Of a stretch of DNA of 54,850 bases, positions 15,579 to 24,265 are shown piece after piece. The notes under the pieces were generated by a model that saw only the letters and a program-made list of their open reading frames with translations, ran no database searches and was not told where the DNA came from. The position numbers and the translations under genes were made by a program. Where the stretch lies: contig JAFGJK010000069.1 in NCBI GenBank assembly GCA_016929135.1, positions 1 through 54,850 on the forward strand. Direction: 5' to 3'. The DNA is from Spirochaetota bacterium. Its GTDB lineage: Bacteria > Spirochaetota > UBA4802 > UBA5550. Numbering within the stretch: position 1 is the first letter of the stretch; every line of letters begins with the position of its first letter.

Positions 15579-16718
15579 ATGAGAGATATAAAGATAGGTA
15601 TCATCGGTTGCGGACAGGTTTCTCGAGTCGGTCATGGCCCGGCGATAAAAAAAGACAAGCGGGCACGCGTGGTTGCAGTTGCGGATCCTGACGAAGAAAA
15701 CCGGATACATTTTACAAAGAAATTCCATGTGCCCCACTCCTATTCCGACCATCGAGACATGCTTGAGAAAGAAGACCTGGATGCAGTGGTAATCGCATCG
15801 CCTCCGTGGCTTCATTGCGCGCAATTTCAGGACTGCATACAATCGGGCCTGCACATACTGTGCGAAAAGCCGCTGGCAACCACTCTCGAAGACTGCAAGA
15901 AGATGGCCAGCCTTGCGGAGCGCCACGACAGGATCGTGCAGGCATGCCATTCGAAACGATTTGAGACCGGATTCGAGAGGATAAAGAAATTGCTCGAAAG
16001 CGGTTCGCTTGGACAGATTTACCAGACGAGCGTGTACTGGCATTATTATATACCCGACTTCACGAAGGGGCGGCTTCGACGAATTTTCGATTTTTTAAAA
16101 AAGCACGGGATGGATCTGGAGAAGAAATACGGTACGTGGCGGTATTTCGATGAAAGGGCCGGCGGGGGCGATTTTTTTGATCACGGCCCTCACTATATCG
16201 ATCTGTTAAGGTTTTTCTTCGGCGAGATCGAATCGGTATATTGCACGACAAGGCGGTTCTATGAGTCGCATAAATTTGAAGATCTTGCCGTGGCGGTGTT
16301 CTCCCTCACAAACGATTCGGTTGCCGTCATGGAAAAGAGCATCATGGTCATGGGAAGGCCCAGTGGGTTTGAAAAGGGCCATATCTACGGGGAACACGCC
16401 AAGCTCGAATTCGAGGCATTTCAGGAGTATCAGCACAGACCCATGAAGCTCAAACTCTATAAGAAGTTCAATATCCTTCCGGATATTTCCACTCCCCTGT
16501 TCCTTCCCAGAGGCAAAAAACAGACCCTCTACTTCAGACAGATGAGACACTTCATCGACAGGGTGAATAACAAAACGGCCGGTAGAGACGAGGAGGGGGA
16601 ACAATGGGCGGCAGGCATTGAGGATGCCATGATGGCGGTGGCATGGACACTGGCGGCGTACCGATCGGCCGCAGAGGGGAGGGAGATTCGAAGGGGGGAG
16701 CTGTTTATAAAGCAATAA
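15579..16718 (+). CDS. Gfo/Idh/MocA-family oxidoreductase, copy 1
   Basis: A 379-residue NAD(P)-dependent sugar or polyol dehydrogenase. The Rossmann motif GIIGCGQVSRVGHG is at residues 8-21. The catalytic-lysine motif CEKPLATTLEDC is present. The C-terminal domain has GGGDFFDHGPHYIDLLR, the family's GGGxxxDxGxH pattern holding substrate-binding residues. Length is typical. Its start ATG at 15579 is preceded by a GGAG-like site at about 15534 only, so translation initiation is weakly supported, but the Rossmann fold begins right after it. It precedes an isomerase and a paralogue of itself, pointing to stepwise oxidation and isomerisation of a cyclitol or sugar. Confidence 0.87.
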   Translation: MRDIKIGIIGCGQVSRVGHGPAIKKDKRARVVAVADPDEENRIHFTKKFHVPHSYSDHRDMLEKEDLDAVVIASPPWLHCAQFQDCIQSGLHILCEKPLATTLEDCKKMASLAERHDRIVQACHSKRFETGFERIKKLLESGSLGQIYQTSVYWHYYIPDFTKGRLRRIFDFLKKHGMDLEKKYGTWRYFDERAGGGDFFDHGPHYIDLLRFFFGEIESVYCTTRRFYESHKFEDLAVAVFSLTNDSVAVMEKSIMVMGRPSGFEKGHIYGEHAKLEFEAFQEYQHRPMKLKLYKKFNILPDISTPLFLPRGKKQTLYFRQMRHFIDRVNNKTAGRDEEGEQWAAGIEDAMMAVAWTLAAYRSAAEGREIRRGELFIKQ

Positions 16719-16754
16719 TTTTGTATACTATGTAATTTGCTAAGGAGGTTCTTT

Positions 16755-17597
16755 GTGAGATTAGGATTTTGCACAATGGGTTATCTCGATTACACGACGC
16801 TGGAAGATGCCGTGAGGAGAATCGGGAGGATGGGGTATGAAGTCGTGGACATGTGGGCGTACAGCCCCCATCTCGGTCCCGATCTATACAACAACGCCGG
16901 AGCACGCCGGAAGGTGATGGAAGTAGTAAAGGATTCCGGGCTGGAGGCAGTGGCCCTCTCGGTGAATGGAGGAGGATTGGCCCTTCACATTAATTTTTCC
17001 CATTCCATTGAGTACATCAGAAAGAAGTCCGTGGAATACTATATCGATTGCGTTGATATGGCCGCTGAAATGAAGATACCTGTCGTCAATATGATCAGCG
17101 GTCACATGATCCATGGAACGCGGCGGGAGCAGGCGTGGGAATGGAACCGTGAATGTATGGGTGAAGTCGTCAAACATGCCGGGGAAAAGGGCGTGATGAT
17201 GGCGATTCACACGCTCACCTGGTGCGAATCGCGCGTGGTGGTGACGCTGGATGACGCCCTTCAAATGATGAGGGAAATCAATTCACCGAACTGCAAGGTT
17301 ATGATAGATACGGCCGATCAGAACATAACCGATCCGAATCTTTCAGACGCAGTACGAAAGGCGGGAAAGGATCTCATCTACGTCCATTGCAACGACAACA
17401 ACGGTGTCGGACAGGGTGACAATCACCAGCCGCCCGGACGCGGAACGGTCAACTGGAGGGCATTTCTATCCGCGCTCAAGGAAATTAACTACACCGGCGA
17501 TTTAACGGTACAGGTCCATACAGGATATCCGATCGATATCGACGCCTGGGCGATCGAATCGAAAGAGTACCTCGAAACGGTATTGCGGCAGGTATAA
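16755..17597 (+). CDS. Sugar phosphate isomerase/epimerase-like TIM-barrel protein
   Basis: About 280 residues from GTG at 16755. I chose this start over an upstream TTG because TAAGGAGG lies six bases before the GTG. The protein belongs to the xylose isomerase-like TIM-barrel superfamily (AP_endonuc_2). Diagnostic segments are KVMIDTADQN, IYVHCNDNNGVGQGDNHQPPGRG (metal-binding His/Asp and family signature) and the terminal TVQVHTGYPID. Family members isomerise or epimerise sugars, inososes or hydroxypyruvate using a divalent metal. It lies between two Gfo/Idh paralogues in one direction, so it likely handles the keto intermediate they make. Confidence 0.83.
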   Translation: MRLGFCTMGYLDYTTLEDAVRRIGRMGYEVVDMWAYSPHLGPDLYNNAGARRKVMEVVKDSGLEAVALSVNGGGLALHINFSHSIEYIRKKSVEYYIDCVDMAAEMKIPVVNMISGHMIHGTRREQAWEWNRECMGEVVKHAGEKGVMMAIHTLTWCESRVVVTLDDALQMMREINSPNCKVMIDTADQNITDPNLSDAVRKAGKDLIYVHCNDNNGVGQGDNHQPPGRGTVNWRAFLSALKEINYTGDLTVQVHTGYPIDIDAWAIESKEYLETVLRQV

Positions 17598-17721
17598 GCG
17601 ATCGTTTGTACCGCAGCATGAAATATATCCGTGCCGAAGAAGATGCGCCGGCAATATGTTCGTTTTCTGCGGTAGAATTGCCCTGATAATTGAAGGATAG
17701 AAACGCCGACGGGTGGGGGTT

Positions 17722-18906
17722 ATGAAAAAAAGGGATAAAACAAGAATAGGCCTTATCGGTGCAGGGCATGTGTGCCGGATAGGCCACGGTCCCGCCATCA
17801 AGGCGGACGGCCGGGCATACATTGCCGCCATCAGCGATCCCGATCTTCACAACAGAACGCTCTTCGCAAAAAAGTACCGCGTCCCCGGGGTCTACGAGGA
17901 CCACCGCGCGATGCTTGAAAATGAAGAGCTGGACGCTGTCGTCATATCGTCGCCGCCGTGGCTCCACGCGGTTCACGTGAAAGACGCCGCCGGCAAGGGA
18001 CTTCCGATCCTGTGCGAGAAGCCGATGGCGACGAATCTGGAGGACTGTCGTGCCATAATCGAAGCCGGAAAAAAACACAACGTCTATATCCTCATGGGCC
18101 ATTGCAAGCGATTTGAACCGGGACATCAGAGGATCAGGGAGCTTTTAATGAAGGGGTCCATCGGAAGGATCTTTCAGATCAATATCTTCTGGTACTTCTT
18201 CATTCCGAATCTTACCGTCGGCCCTCTTGCGAAAATCGCCGGAAAACTTAAAAAACACGGATTCGATGTGGACCGGGAGTTTGGCTTCTGGCGGTACGGC
18301 GATGTAAGGGCGGGGGGAGGCGATTTTTTCGATCACGCGCCGCACTATTTGGACATCATCCGGTTCTACGGGATGGAAATTGAGCAGGTTTCATGCGAAA
18401 CCAAACGGTGCTATCCGGATATTCGCCCCTATGAGGATCTGGCGGTGGCTACATTCAAGCTTTCCAACGGCGCGATACTTCTGTATGATAAGAACATCAT
18501 CTGCACCGGAAGTCCCTATGGGTTTGAACGGGGATATATTTACGGGGAAAACGGGAAGATCGCCTTCAGGGCTGCCCATGCGTATAAAAGGCGACGGATG
18601 AATGTGGGTATTTACCGACTTTTGAATATCCCCATGGACATCTACAAACCGGTCATATTTCCTTACGGCAGGAAAAAAACCATGTTTTTCCGGCAAATGA
18701 AGCACTTTATCGACAACGTACGTCATGAGAATACGATGAAAGACGGCATCAGCGGCTCATGGGGTGCGACGCCGGAAGACTCATTCCTCACCATCGCGTG
18801 GACCCTCGCATCGTACAAATCTGCCAGGGATGGGATCAAGATTACACGCGAAAATCTTTTTCGTGAAATAGATACGTTTCAAACCGATTGTCCTCATGAC
18901 TGGTAA
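17722..18906 (+). CDS. Gfo/Idh/MocA-family oxidoreductase, copy 2
   Basis: About 394 residues from the ATG at 17722; an in-frame GTG at 17713 is a less likely start. It is clearly paralogous to the copy two genes upstream: the same GLIGAGHVCRIGHGPAIKAD Rossmann start, the catalytic CEKPMATNLEDC motif and GGGDFFDHAPHYLDIIR. The C-terminal halves are also similar, down to a shared HFID motif near the end. Two dehydrogenases around an isomerase could oxidise and then reduce the same ring at different positions (an epimerisation route) or act on two related substrates. About 120 bp separate it from the isomerase. Confidence 0.87.
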   Translation: MKKRDKTRIGLIGAGHVCRIGHGPAIKADGRAYIAAISDPDLHNRTLFAKKYRVPGVYEDHRAMLENEELDAVVISSPPWLHAVHVKDAAGKGLPILCEKPMATNLEDCRAIIEAGKKHNVYILMGHCKRFEPGHQRIRELLMKGSIGRIFQINIFWYFFIPNLTVGPLAKIAGKLKKHGFDVDREFGFWRYGDVRAGGGDFFDHAPHYLDIIRFYGMEIEQVSCETKRCYPDIRPYEDLAVATFKLSNGAILLYDKNIICTGSPYGFERGYIYGENGKIAFRAAHAYKRRRMNVGIYRLLNIPMDIYKPVIFPYGRKKTMFFRQMKHFIDNVRHENTMKDGISGSWGATPEDSFLTIAWTLASYKSARDGIKITRENLFREIDTFQTDCPHDW

Positions 18907-19340
18907 GCAGCGCCTTTTTCAGGGCTATGCGTGATGAAAATACACCTATTGAGATCAGAGTTGGAGTATTACGCAACAGCAAAATCAACCAGAGCCGGAT
19001 CCGTTGGAAAGGCATGATGGCATATTTCAGAAAGGGTGACAGTTAAAATTGTACCTATCCCAAACATCGGTACAGGGAACAATCCCATAATTGTACCTCG
19101 CCGTGTGCGACTGCAAGGCCGAGCTGAAGGGGGGACCGTTCCCGATTACGCCTTTATGTTGATCAGGTAACCGGCTGGCTTCTGGCGGCACTATTGTTGA
19201 AGAAATGAGACAGAGATCGTTATGGTTCGGGAAACATTTACGACTGAGGGAGTGACAGAAGAGGGCCCAAGCTGCGCGAGGTCTTCAGGCTGTGATTAAC
19301 GTTCTGCTGCAACGATAATCCAAAACAAGGAAACAAAGCC
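18907..19340. other. Intergenic region before GPH symporter
   Basis: About 430 bp with no convincing gene. A short direct repeat AATTGTACCT occurs at 19047-19056 and 19089-19098. The sequence composition differs from flanking genes and could be the remains of an insertion, but I could not read a transposase in any frame. Confidence 0.35.
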
Positions 19341-20729
19341 ATGGAAAACACACCGTCAAAATTATCTCTCAAGACCAAACTCGGTTTCGGAGTCTGCGAC
19401 CTCGGCGGGAACCTTTTCTTCACGGTCACCGCTTTCGTACTGATGAATTATCTCACCGATACGGTGGGGCTCGCCGCGGGCCTCGCGGGCACCGCCCTCA
19501 TGATCGGCAGGATATGGGACGCCTTCTACGATCCCATCATCGGGTTCATATCCGACCGTACCAAAAGCACGATGGGGCGCCGCAGGCCGTTCCTCCTTGC
19601 CGGCTCTATCCCCCTCTTCATAATCATGGCATTAATGTTTCTCAATCCGGCGATGTTCATGGGAGGAGATTGGCAGAGCGCCGCGAACCAGACATTCCTG
19701 TTCGTGTGGACGCTGACGATATACATCCTGCTCTGCACCGCGTACTCGACGGTCAACATCCCCTACAACTCCATGGTGCCCGAGCTGACACAGGACTTCC
19801 ATGAGCGAACCAATCTCAACGGGTTCCGCTTCGGGTTCGCGGCGATCGGGACGCTCCTGGGAGCCGGCCTGGCCCTCCCCCTCGTCGGGATGTTCGCGGA
19901 CAAGAACATCGGGTTCGCCGCCCTGGGCGCAATCTTCGGCGGCGCCATGATGATCACCGCCCTGCTGACCGTCATTGCGATACGGGAACCGGCCCGTCTT
20001 CGGCCCGCAGAATCGATGGGAATATTGAAGACCTACCGCTCGGTCTTCAACAACAAGCCGTACCTTCTGATCCTTTTGACCTACGTGTTCCACATCATGG
20101 GCATAACAATTCTGAGCGGCATCGCCATCTATTATTTCAAGTACATACTCAATGACGTCGAAGCGACCAATATAGCGCTGCCCATCCTGATTATCACCGC
20201 GCTGGCAATGATTCCGGTGAGCGTCATCCTCTCGAAGAAAATCGGCAAGAAGCTCGTCTACGCGATCGGTCTTCTCATAAAAGCTGTGGCGCTCATAATC
20301 ATCTTTTTCCTGGGTCACGTGTACGGCACCAATTTCATGTTCGGTATGATGCTTTTCACCGGGATCGGGTTCGGCTTCACCTATGCCCTCCCCTTCGCGA
20401 TAGTCCCCGACGCGATCGAGTACGACTACCTCCAGACCGGCGAACGCCGGGAGGGGGCCTTCTACAGCATCTGGACCTGGGGGTTCAAGATCGGCCAGGC
20501 CCTTGCCATTTTCGTCATGGGATGGATCCTCAGCTTCTCCGGATACATCGAGAACGCAGTACAGACGCCCTCCGCGCAGTATGGCATCCGCCTCTTCCTC
20601 GGGCCGATACCGGCCGCCATATTCGTCGCGGGTGCACTGGTTCTTTACTTCTATCCCATCAACGAGGAGAGATACCGTGATATACTCCGTCAGATCAAGG
20701 ATATGGAAGACAAAAAGCAGACGAACTAG
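19341..20729 (+). CDS. GPH-family sugar:cation symporter (MFS)
   Basis: A 462-residue inner-membrane transporter with about twelve hydrophobic segments. The N-terminal GFGVCDLGGNLFFT and the loop after helix 2, FISDRTKSTMGRRRPFLLAG, are the hallmark of the glycoside-pentoside-hexuronide family (MelB, XynP and relatives), as is the DAIEYDYLQTGERREGAFYS motif before helix 10. These proteins import glycosides or hexuronides with Na+ or H+. The location after the Gfo/Idh-isomerase cluster on the same strand suggests that it imports their substrate, although 434 bp separate them and it may have its own promoter. Confidence 0.88.
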   Translation: MENTPSKLSLKTKLGFGVCDLGGNLFFTVTAFVLMNYLTDTVGLAAGLAGTALMIGRIWDAFYDPIIGFISDRTKSTMGRRRPFLLAGSIPLFIIMALMFLNPAMFMGGDWQSAANQTFLFVWTLTIYILLCTAYSTVNIPYNSMVPELTQDFHERTNLNGFRFGFAAIGTLLGAGLALPLVGMFADKNIGFAALGAIFGGAMMITALLTVIAIREPARLRPAESMGILKTYRSVFNNKPYLLILLTYVFHIMGITILSGIAIYYFKYILNDVEATNIALPILIITALAMIPVSVILSKKIGKKLVYAIGLLIKAVALIIIFFLGHVYGTNFMFGMMLFTGIGFGFTYALPFAIVPDAIEYDYLQTGERREGAFYSIWTWGFKIGQALAIFVMGWILSFSGYIENAVQTPSAQYGIRLFLGPIPAAIFVAGALVLYFYPINEERYRDILRQIKDMEDKKQTN

Positions 20730-20955
20730 ATCGGGATTACCGGATGTGTTTCAACCGATGCTTGCCCCCATGAGAATACGCAACATATGCAATACTATTG
20801 TATTTCGGTATCGCGATGAATCTTGTACGGCTCACCGATATCCTGCCGTACCGAATCAACGGTCTGTTCCATCCGGTAGTCATTGGCATGAATCTCACCT
20901 CCGCGAAGGAGTGTCTCGCGTGGATCGATTTTCCTCAGATCCGCTATGGCGAATC

Positions 20956-22191
20956 TCATATCACTCCTGTCTCCAACCTCGGTTTTTCATTCCCGTCCCC
21001 GTTCGACTGAACGTCTTTATTTTCAAGCCTGAAGCCGAAGGCAAATCCGATCCCCCAGGTATCCACCGATCCCCTGAAAAGCCTCATTGAATCATAGTGA
21101 TTGTACACCGTGTAGAACTGAATGAATAGGCCGTTCTGAAGGGCATCGCGCGACACCAGACCCACGGTAAAATCGATGCGCCCCCCCGGTTTGAAGATCG
21201 CCGAACGCTTGATGGCAATGGTCTCCGGTGTCCTGGCCATGTTGAAGGTCAGGCTGATGTCAACAAAACATGGTGCCCAGCGGAATTCCCTCTTTATCTC
21301 AATGAACAGGTCGGTGAAGTACCGTTTTCGGGCTATGAATTCTGCTCCGAAGCCCAGGAAGCCGAACATCTTTTCCATGCCCAGCATAACGCCGTGTTCC
21401 GCGCCCCAGTACTGGTAGTAATTGTATTTACCCACAAGGGCGCCGGCCGTCTCGCCGATCCTGTAGGTGAGAACGGACTCCGCCGCGGTAATCCGCCTGT
21501 CTCCGGGAGACCAGGTGAGAAGGGACTGCATTGAGTCGAAGAGGTAGAGCCCGAAAACCGGATGGAAGGAATTTCTCCTCCGCTCGGAGTATTCACGATA
21601 CAAAGGATCGCCGGAGTAAAAATTCACCCCGTACAACTGAGGGATGTACTCAACCGGCCTCGAGTCGAAGACCGAGTTGTTCAGCTCCTCGTGGGAGTAT
21701 ATCCCGCTGATGTTTATCCTGGCAATCTTGAAGAGGTTGACGTCGATCCCGCAGAGAAGCTCCGTGAGGAGCCCGTATTTTACGATACCAAAATCAGTGT
21801 TCCCCTTATCGTCCCGGGCCGGAACGAGCCCGGTGGTGGTCTCGTCTACCTTTAATATTTTCCTGTCTGAACGGACGTCGTAGATGTGCAGCACCGTATA
21901 AACGGAAAAAATATCGGGCATACTGTACTTCGCGTCCAGGGAGATCAGGTAGACGTTGACCCTGGCAAGCCCCTGGTTTGTGTCTACCCGGTAACCAGGA
22001 AATATGAGGGCCTGCGGTTCCACAAGAATCTCCGTCTCGGGATCGCTCAGGAGAAGGTACTTGTTGAGGGTATTGGTGAAACGCCTCCCCTGGTCCAGCA
22101 TCTCGTTTCTGTAGTAGGTGCGTGCATCGAGCGATGCCGCCGTTACAACAAAAAATGGCACCACAATGGCAATGAATAGCAGTTTTTTCAT
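20956..22191 (-). CDS. Putative secreted/outer-membrane beta-barrel protein
   Basis: A 411-residue protein with a Sec signal peptide (MKKLLFIAIVVPFFVVTAASLDA). The mature part alternates hydrophobic and polar residues with many aromatic residues (for example YRIGETAGALVGKYNYYQYWG, and GIGFAFGFRLEN near the end), suggesting an outer-membrane beta-barrel. It has no lipobox. No family is recognised. It is convergent with the GPH symporter and has no operon partner. The upstream AGGAGG-like ribosome binding site supports the start. Confidence 0.65.
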   Translation of the reverse strand: MKKLLFIAIVVPFFVVTAASLDARTYYRNEMLDQGRRFTNTLNKYLLLSDPETEILVEPQALIFPGYRVDTNQGLARVNVYLISLDAKYSMPDIFSVYTVLHIYDVRSDRKILKVDETTTGLVPARDDKGNTDFGIVKYGLLTELLCGIDVNLFKIARINISGIYSHEELNNSVFDSRPVEYIPQLYGVNFYSGDPLYREYSERRRNSFHPVFGLYLFDSMQSLLTWSPGDRRITAAESVLTYRIGETAGALVGKYNYYQYWGAEHGVMLGMEKMFGFLGFGAEFIARKRYFTDLFIEIKREFRWAPCFVDISLTFNMARTPETIAIKRSAIFKPGGRIDFTVGLVSRDALQNGLFIQFYTVYNHYDSMRLFRGSVDTWGIGFAFGFRLENKDVQSNGDGNEKPRLETGVI

Positions 22192-22518
22192 TGTAGCCTC
22201 CTGTAGATTCCTGTTCCCCTGCGGCCCAGAAGGGCCGTCACCATCTCAGGGATACGATAACAGCCCGCCGTGGCATACCCTCTCTTGGGCCAACAACGGA
22301 GGGGCAAAAGAGCGTCCCGGGGAGGATACCGCGAACACCCACCTGGAACATACGCCATTGTGTATGATTGTAGCGACTAACAGGGCATGGTACTATCTCC
22401 CGCTACGATTATCAAGTAGATTTTCTAATTCATCGTGGATCGGCGCCGCCGTCCGCCGGTGACGTCAACACGATGAGTAGTCAACGGCCTCAGGGGGGCA
22501 CGTTTACCGGAGGATTCG
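22192..22518. other. Divergent intergenic region
   Basis: About 330 bp between the minus-strand beta-barrel gene and the plus-strand membrane protein. It presumably holds their promoters, but no box with good spacing or operator-like repeat stood out. Confidence 0.4.
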
Positions 22519-23043
22519 GTGCGTTCTAAAATTTCAATTCAAGAGGAAATATCAATCGACTATTTATCCTCCCCATGTGCCACTGTGATCATGGGCAGAA
22601 TCAGAACAATTATCGCAGGCGCCGCCGGCGGGATCGTACTGGGGATACTATGCTTCGCCGTCGTCGCCGCGGCGGTCACTGGGGTGCGCGAGGGTTTTCT
22701 CCACGGGTTCATCGTGCTGATCGCATCCCCCTTCTACCTGCTGCTCTATATCGTGGCGGTGGTCCATACCCTCGTCCCTGCCGGGATGATCACCGGGGCC
22801 TCGGCGGCCCTGGCGGCGATCCTACTCCGACGGCCCCTGGATCTGACCGTCCCGACCATCACGGGAATCCTCAGCGGGGGCTGGTTCGGCGCCCGCTTTA
22901 CCGCGATCATGCTGGAGGGGAGGGCCTCACAGGCCGAGCTCGTCGCCGCCGGCATCGCCGGGGCGCTCACCCTCGCCCTTACAGGCGCTGCTCTCATCAC
23001 GCTGCTGCGAAGAATTCAGGAAAGGGATCGAACCGGCGATTGA
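22519..23043 (+). CDS. Small integral membrane protein
   Basis: A 174-residue protein with four predicted membrane helices (about residues 30-55, 62-83, 86-103 and 140-163), rich in Ala, Gly and Ile. The start taken here is GTG at 22519, five bases after GGAGG. An ATG at 22591 would remove a polar 24-residue extension but has no ribosome binding site. I do not recognise the family; the glycine-rich helices suggest a small channel-like or assembly role, but this is only descriptive. It is followed convergently by the ankyrin gene. Confidence 0.65.
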   Translation: MRSKISIQEEISIDYLSSPCATVIMGRIRTIIAGAAGGIVLGILCFAVVAAAVTGVREGFLHGFIVLIASPFYLLLYIVAVVHTLVPAGMITGASAALAAILLRRPLDLTVPTITGILSGGWFGARFTAIMLEGRASQAELVAAGIAGALTLALTGAALITLLRRIQERDRTGD

Positions 23044-23104
23044 TATCGATCCCCATGAAGGCGCCTCACCCGAATGGTGAGACACCGCACGGGAGAGAAG
23101 GCCG

Positions 23105-24040
23105 CTACTTCTTCATCATCGAGGGCTCCATCACCGCGCCGTTCTTCAGGAGCATGTCCTCCAGATCCTTGTTCTTGTTGAGGCGCGCGAAATGAATCGC
23201 CGAGGAGCCCGGTGGGAATCCCATGGTGATCCCCTGGACTGAGACGGGTATGCTCTTCATGGTATAGGCATTCACGTTCGCCTTCTTCTCGATGAGGACC
23301 TTCGCCACATCGGTCTTGTTGTAGAGGGCCGCCAAGATCAGTGCCGTGAGTCCCGCCTCCGTCGTCTTTGCGTTTATATCAGCACCCCTGGCGAGGAGCG
23401 TGTTCACGACGGCCAGATTTCCCTTCTCCGACGCCATGATGAGCGCGGTTGCCCCCATGTTGTTCTTCGCATTTACCACGGCCCTGTTCTTCAGGAGAAG
23501 CTGGATGATGTCAGTGTTCTCTTTTTGCGCCGCGAACATCAGGGGCGTGGTCCCGTTTTTTGATCGTGCATTCACATTCGCCCGGTACTGCAAAAGCAGC
23601 TTCATAATTTCCAGGTAACCGTTGTCCGAAGCGTACATGAGAGTGGTGAAACCTCGATCCTCAGCGGCATTGACGTTGGCCTTCGCATCCAGGAGCAGCT
23701 TCACCACCGGAAGATATCCCTTTTGCGACGCCAGGATCAGTGCCGTCTGCTGGTATTTGTCCACCGCGTTGACATCGGCCTTCCCGTGGATCAGCAGTTT
23801 CACCACCTGTTCATTGCCTTTTGTCGCGGCGTATATCAGCGGCGTTATCTTGCTGTTGGAATTTCGAGCATTCACATCGGCGCCGGCCTCTATCGCCGCC
23901 TTCACCATATCGGCGTTCCCTTCGCTTATTCCCCTGGTCATGTCGTCCACCGCATTGGCGAAGACAAGACCCGCGGTGCCCATTACCACCGTTGTTATCA
24001 AGACAATCACGGCTAAGCTCTTGTTCATCGAACGCTTCAA
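23105..24040 (-). CDS. Secreted ankyrin-repeat protein
   Basis: A 311-residue protein with an N-terminal signal sequence (hydrophobic residues about 8-28, ending VFANA) followed by six to seven ankyrin repeats of about 33 residues (about 45-265). Repeats show the consensus TPLIYAATKGN, VVKLLLDAKANVNA and so on. Ankyrin repeats bind protein partners, so it probably acts as a periplasmic scaffold or inhibitor. The C-terminal 45 residues leave the repeat pattern. It stands alone in its direction. Ankyrin proteins with signal peptides are common in spirochaetes. Confidence 0.85.
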   Translation of the reverse strand: MKRSMNKSLAVIVLITTVVMGTAGLVFANAVDDMTRGISEGNADMVKAAIEAGADVNARNSNSKITPLIYAATKGNEQVVKLLIHGKADVNAVDKYQQTALILASQKGYLPVVKLLLDAKANVNAAEDRGFTTLMYASDNGYLEIMKLLLQYRANVNARSKNGTTPLMFAAQKENTDIIQLLLKNRAVVNAKNNMGATALIMASEKGNLAVVNTLLARGADINAKTTEAGLTALILAALYNKTDVAKVLIEKKANVNAYTMKSIPVSVQGITMGFPPGSSAIHFARLNKNKDLEDMLLKNGAVMEPSMMKK

Positions 24041-24265
24041 TTAACAGAGTCTTCCGTGAGATTACTCCATTCCGGGGACACTTTCAATTGCTTTCAAGAG
24101 CCGGATGATCGAGTTGGGGAACCGTATAAAATTAGCCTGTCGATTGGACAATTGATGTTAAATAATGATTTTATCCTCATTTTAATACTTGCGTAAATCC
24201 ACGATTCGGATTTCTGAGGGTCTATATGCTGATCTTGCCGCCTGAGGACAGGATCGGAATTAACG

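Noticed and set aside
19030..19200. Possible insertion-sequence remnant with repeated AATTGTACCT
   Set aside because: The ten-base direct repeat is short and no transposase fragment could be read in any frame, so it is only mentioned in the intergenic entry.
20825..20851. Hairpin GTACGGC/GCCGTAC between the symporter and the beta-barrel gene
   Set aside because: A 7-bp stem with a 13-base loop and no T-run on either side; too weak to call a terminator.
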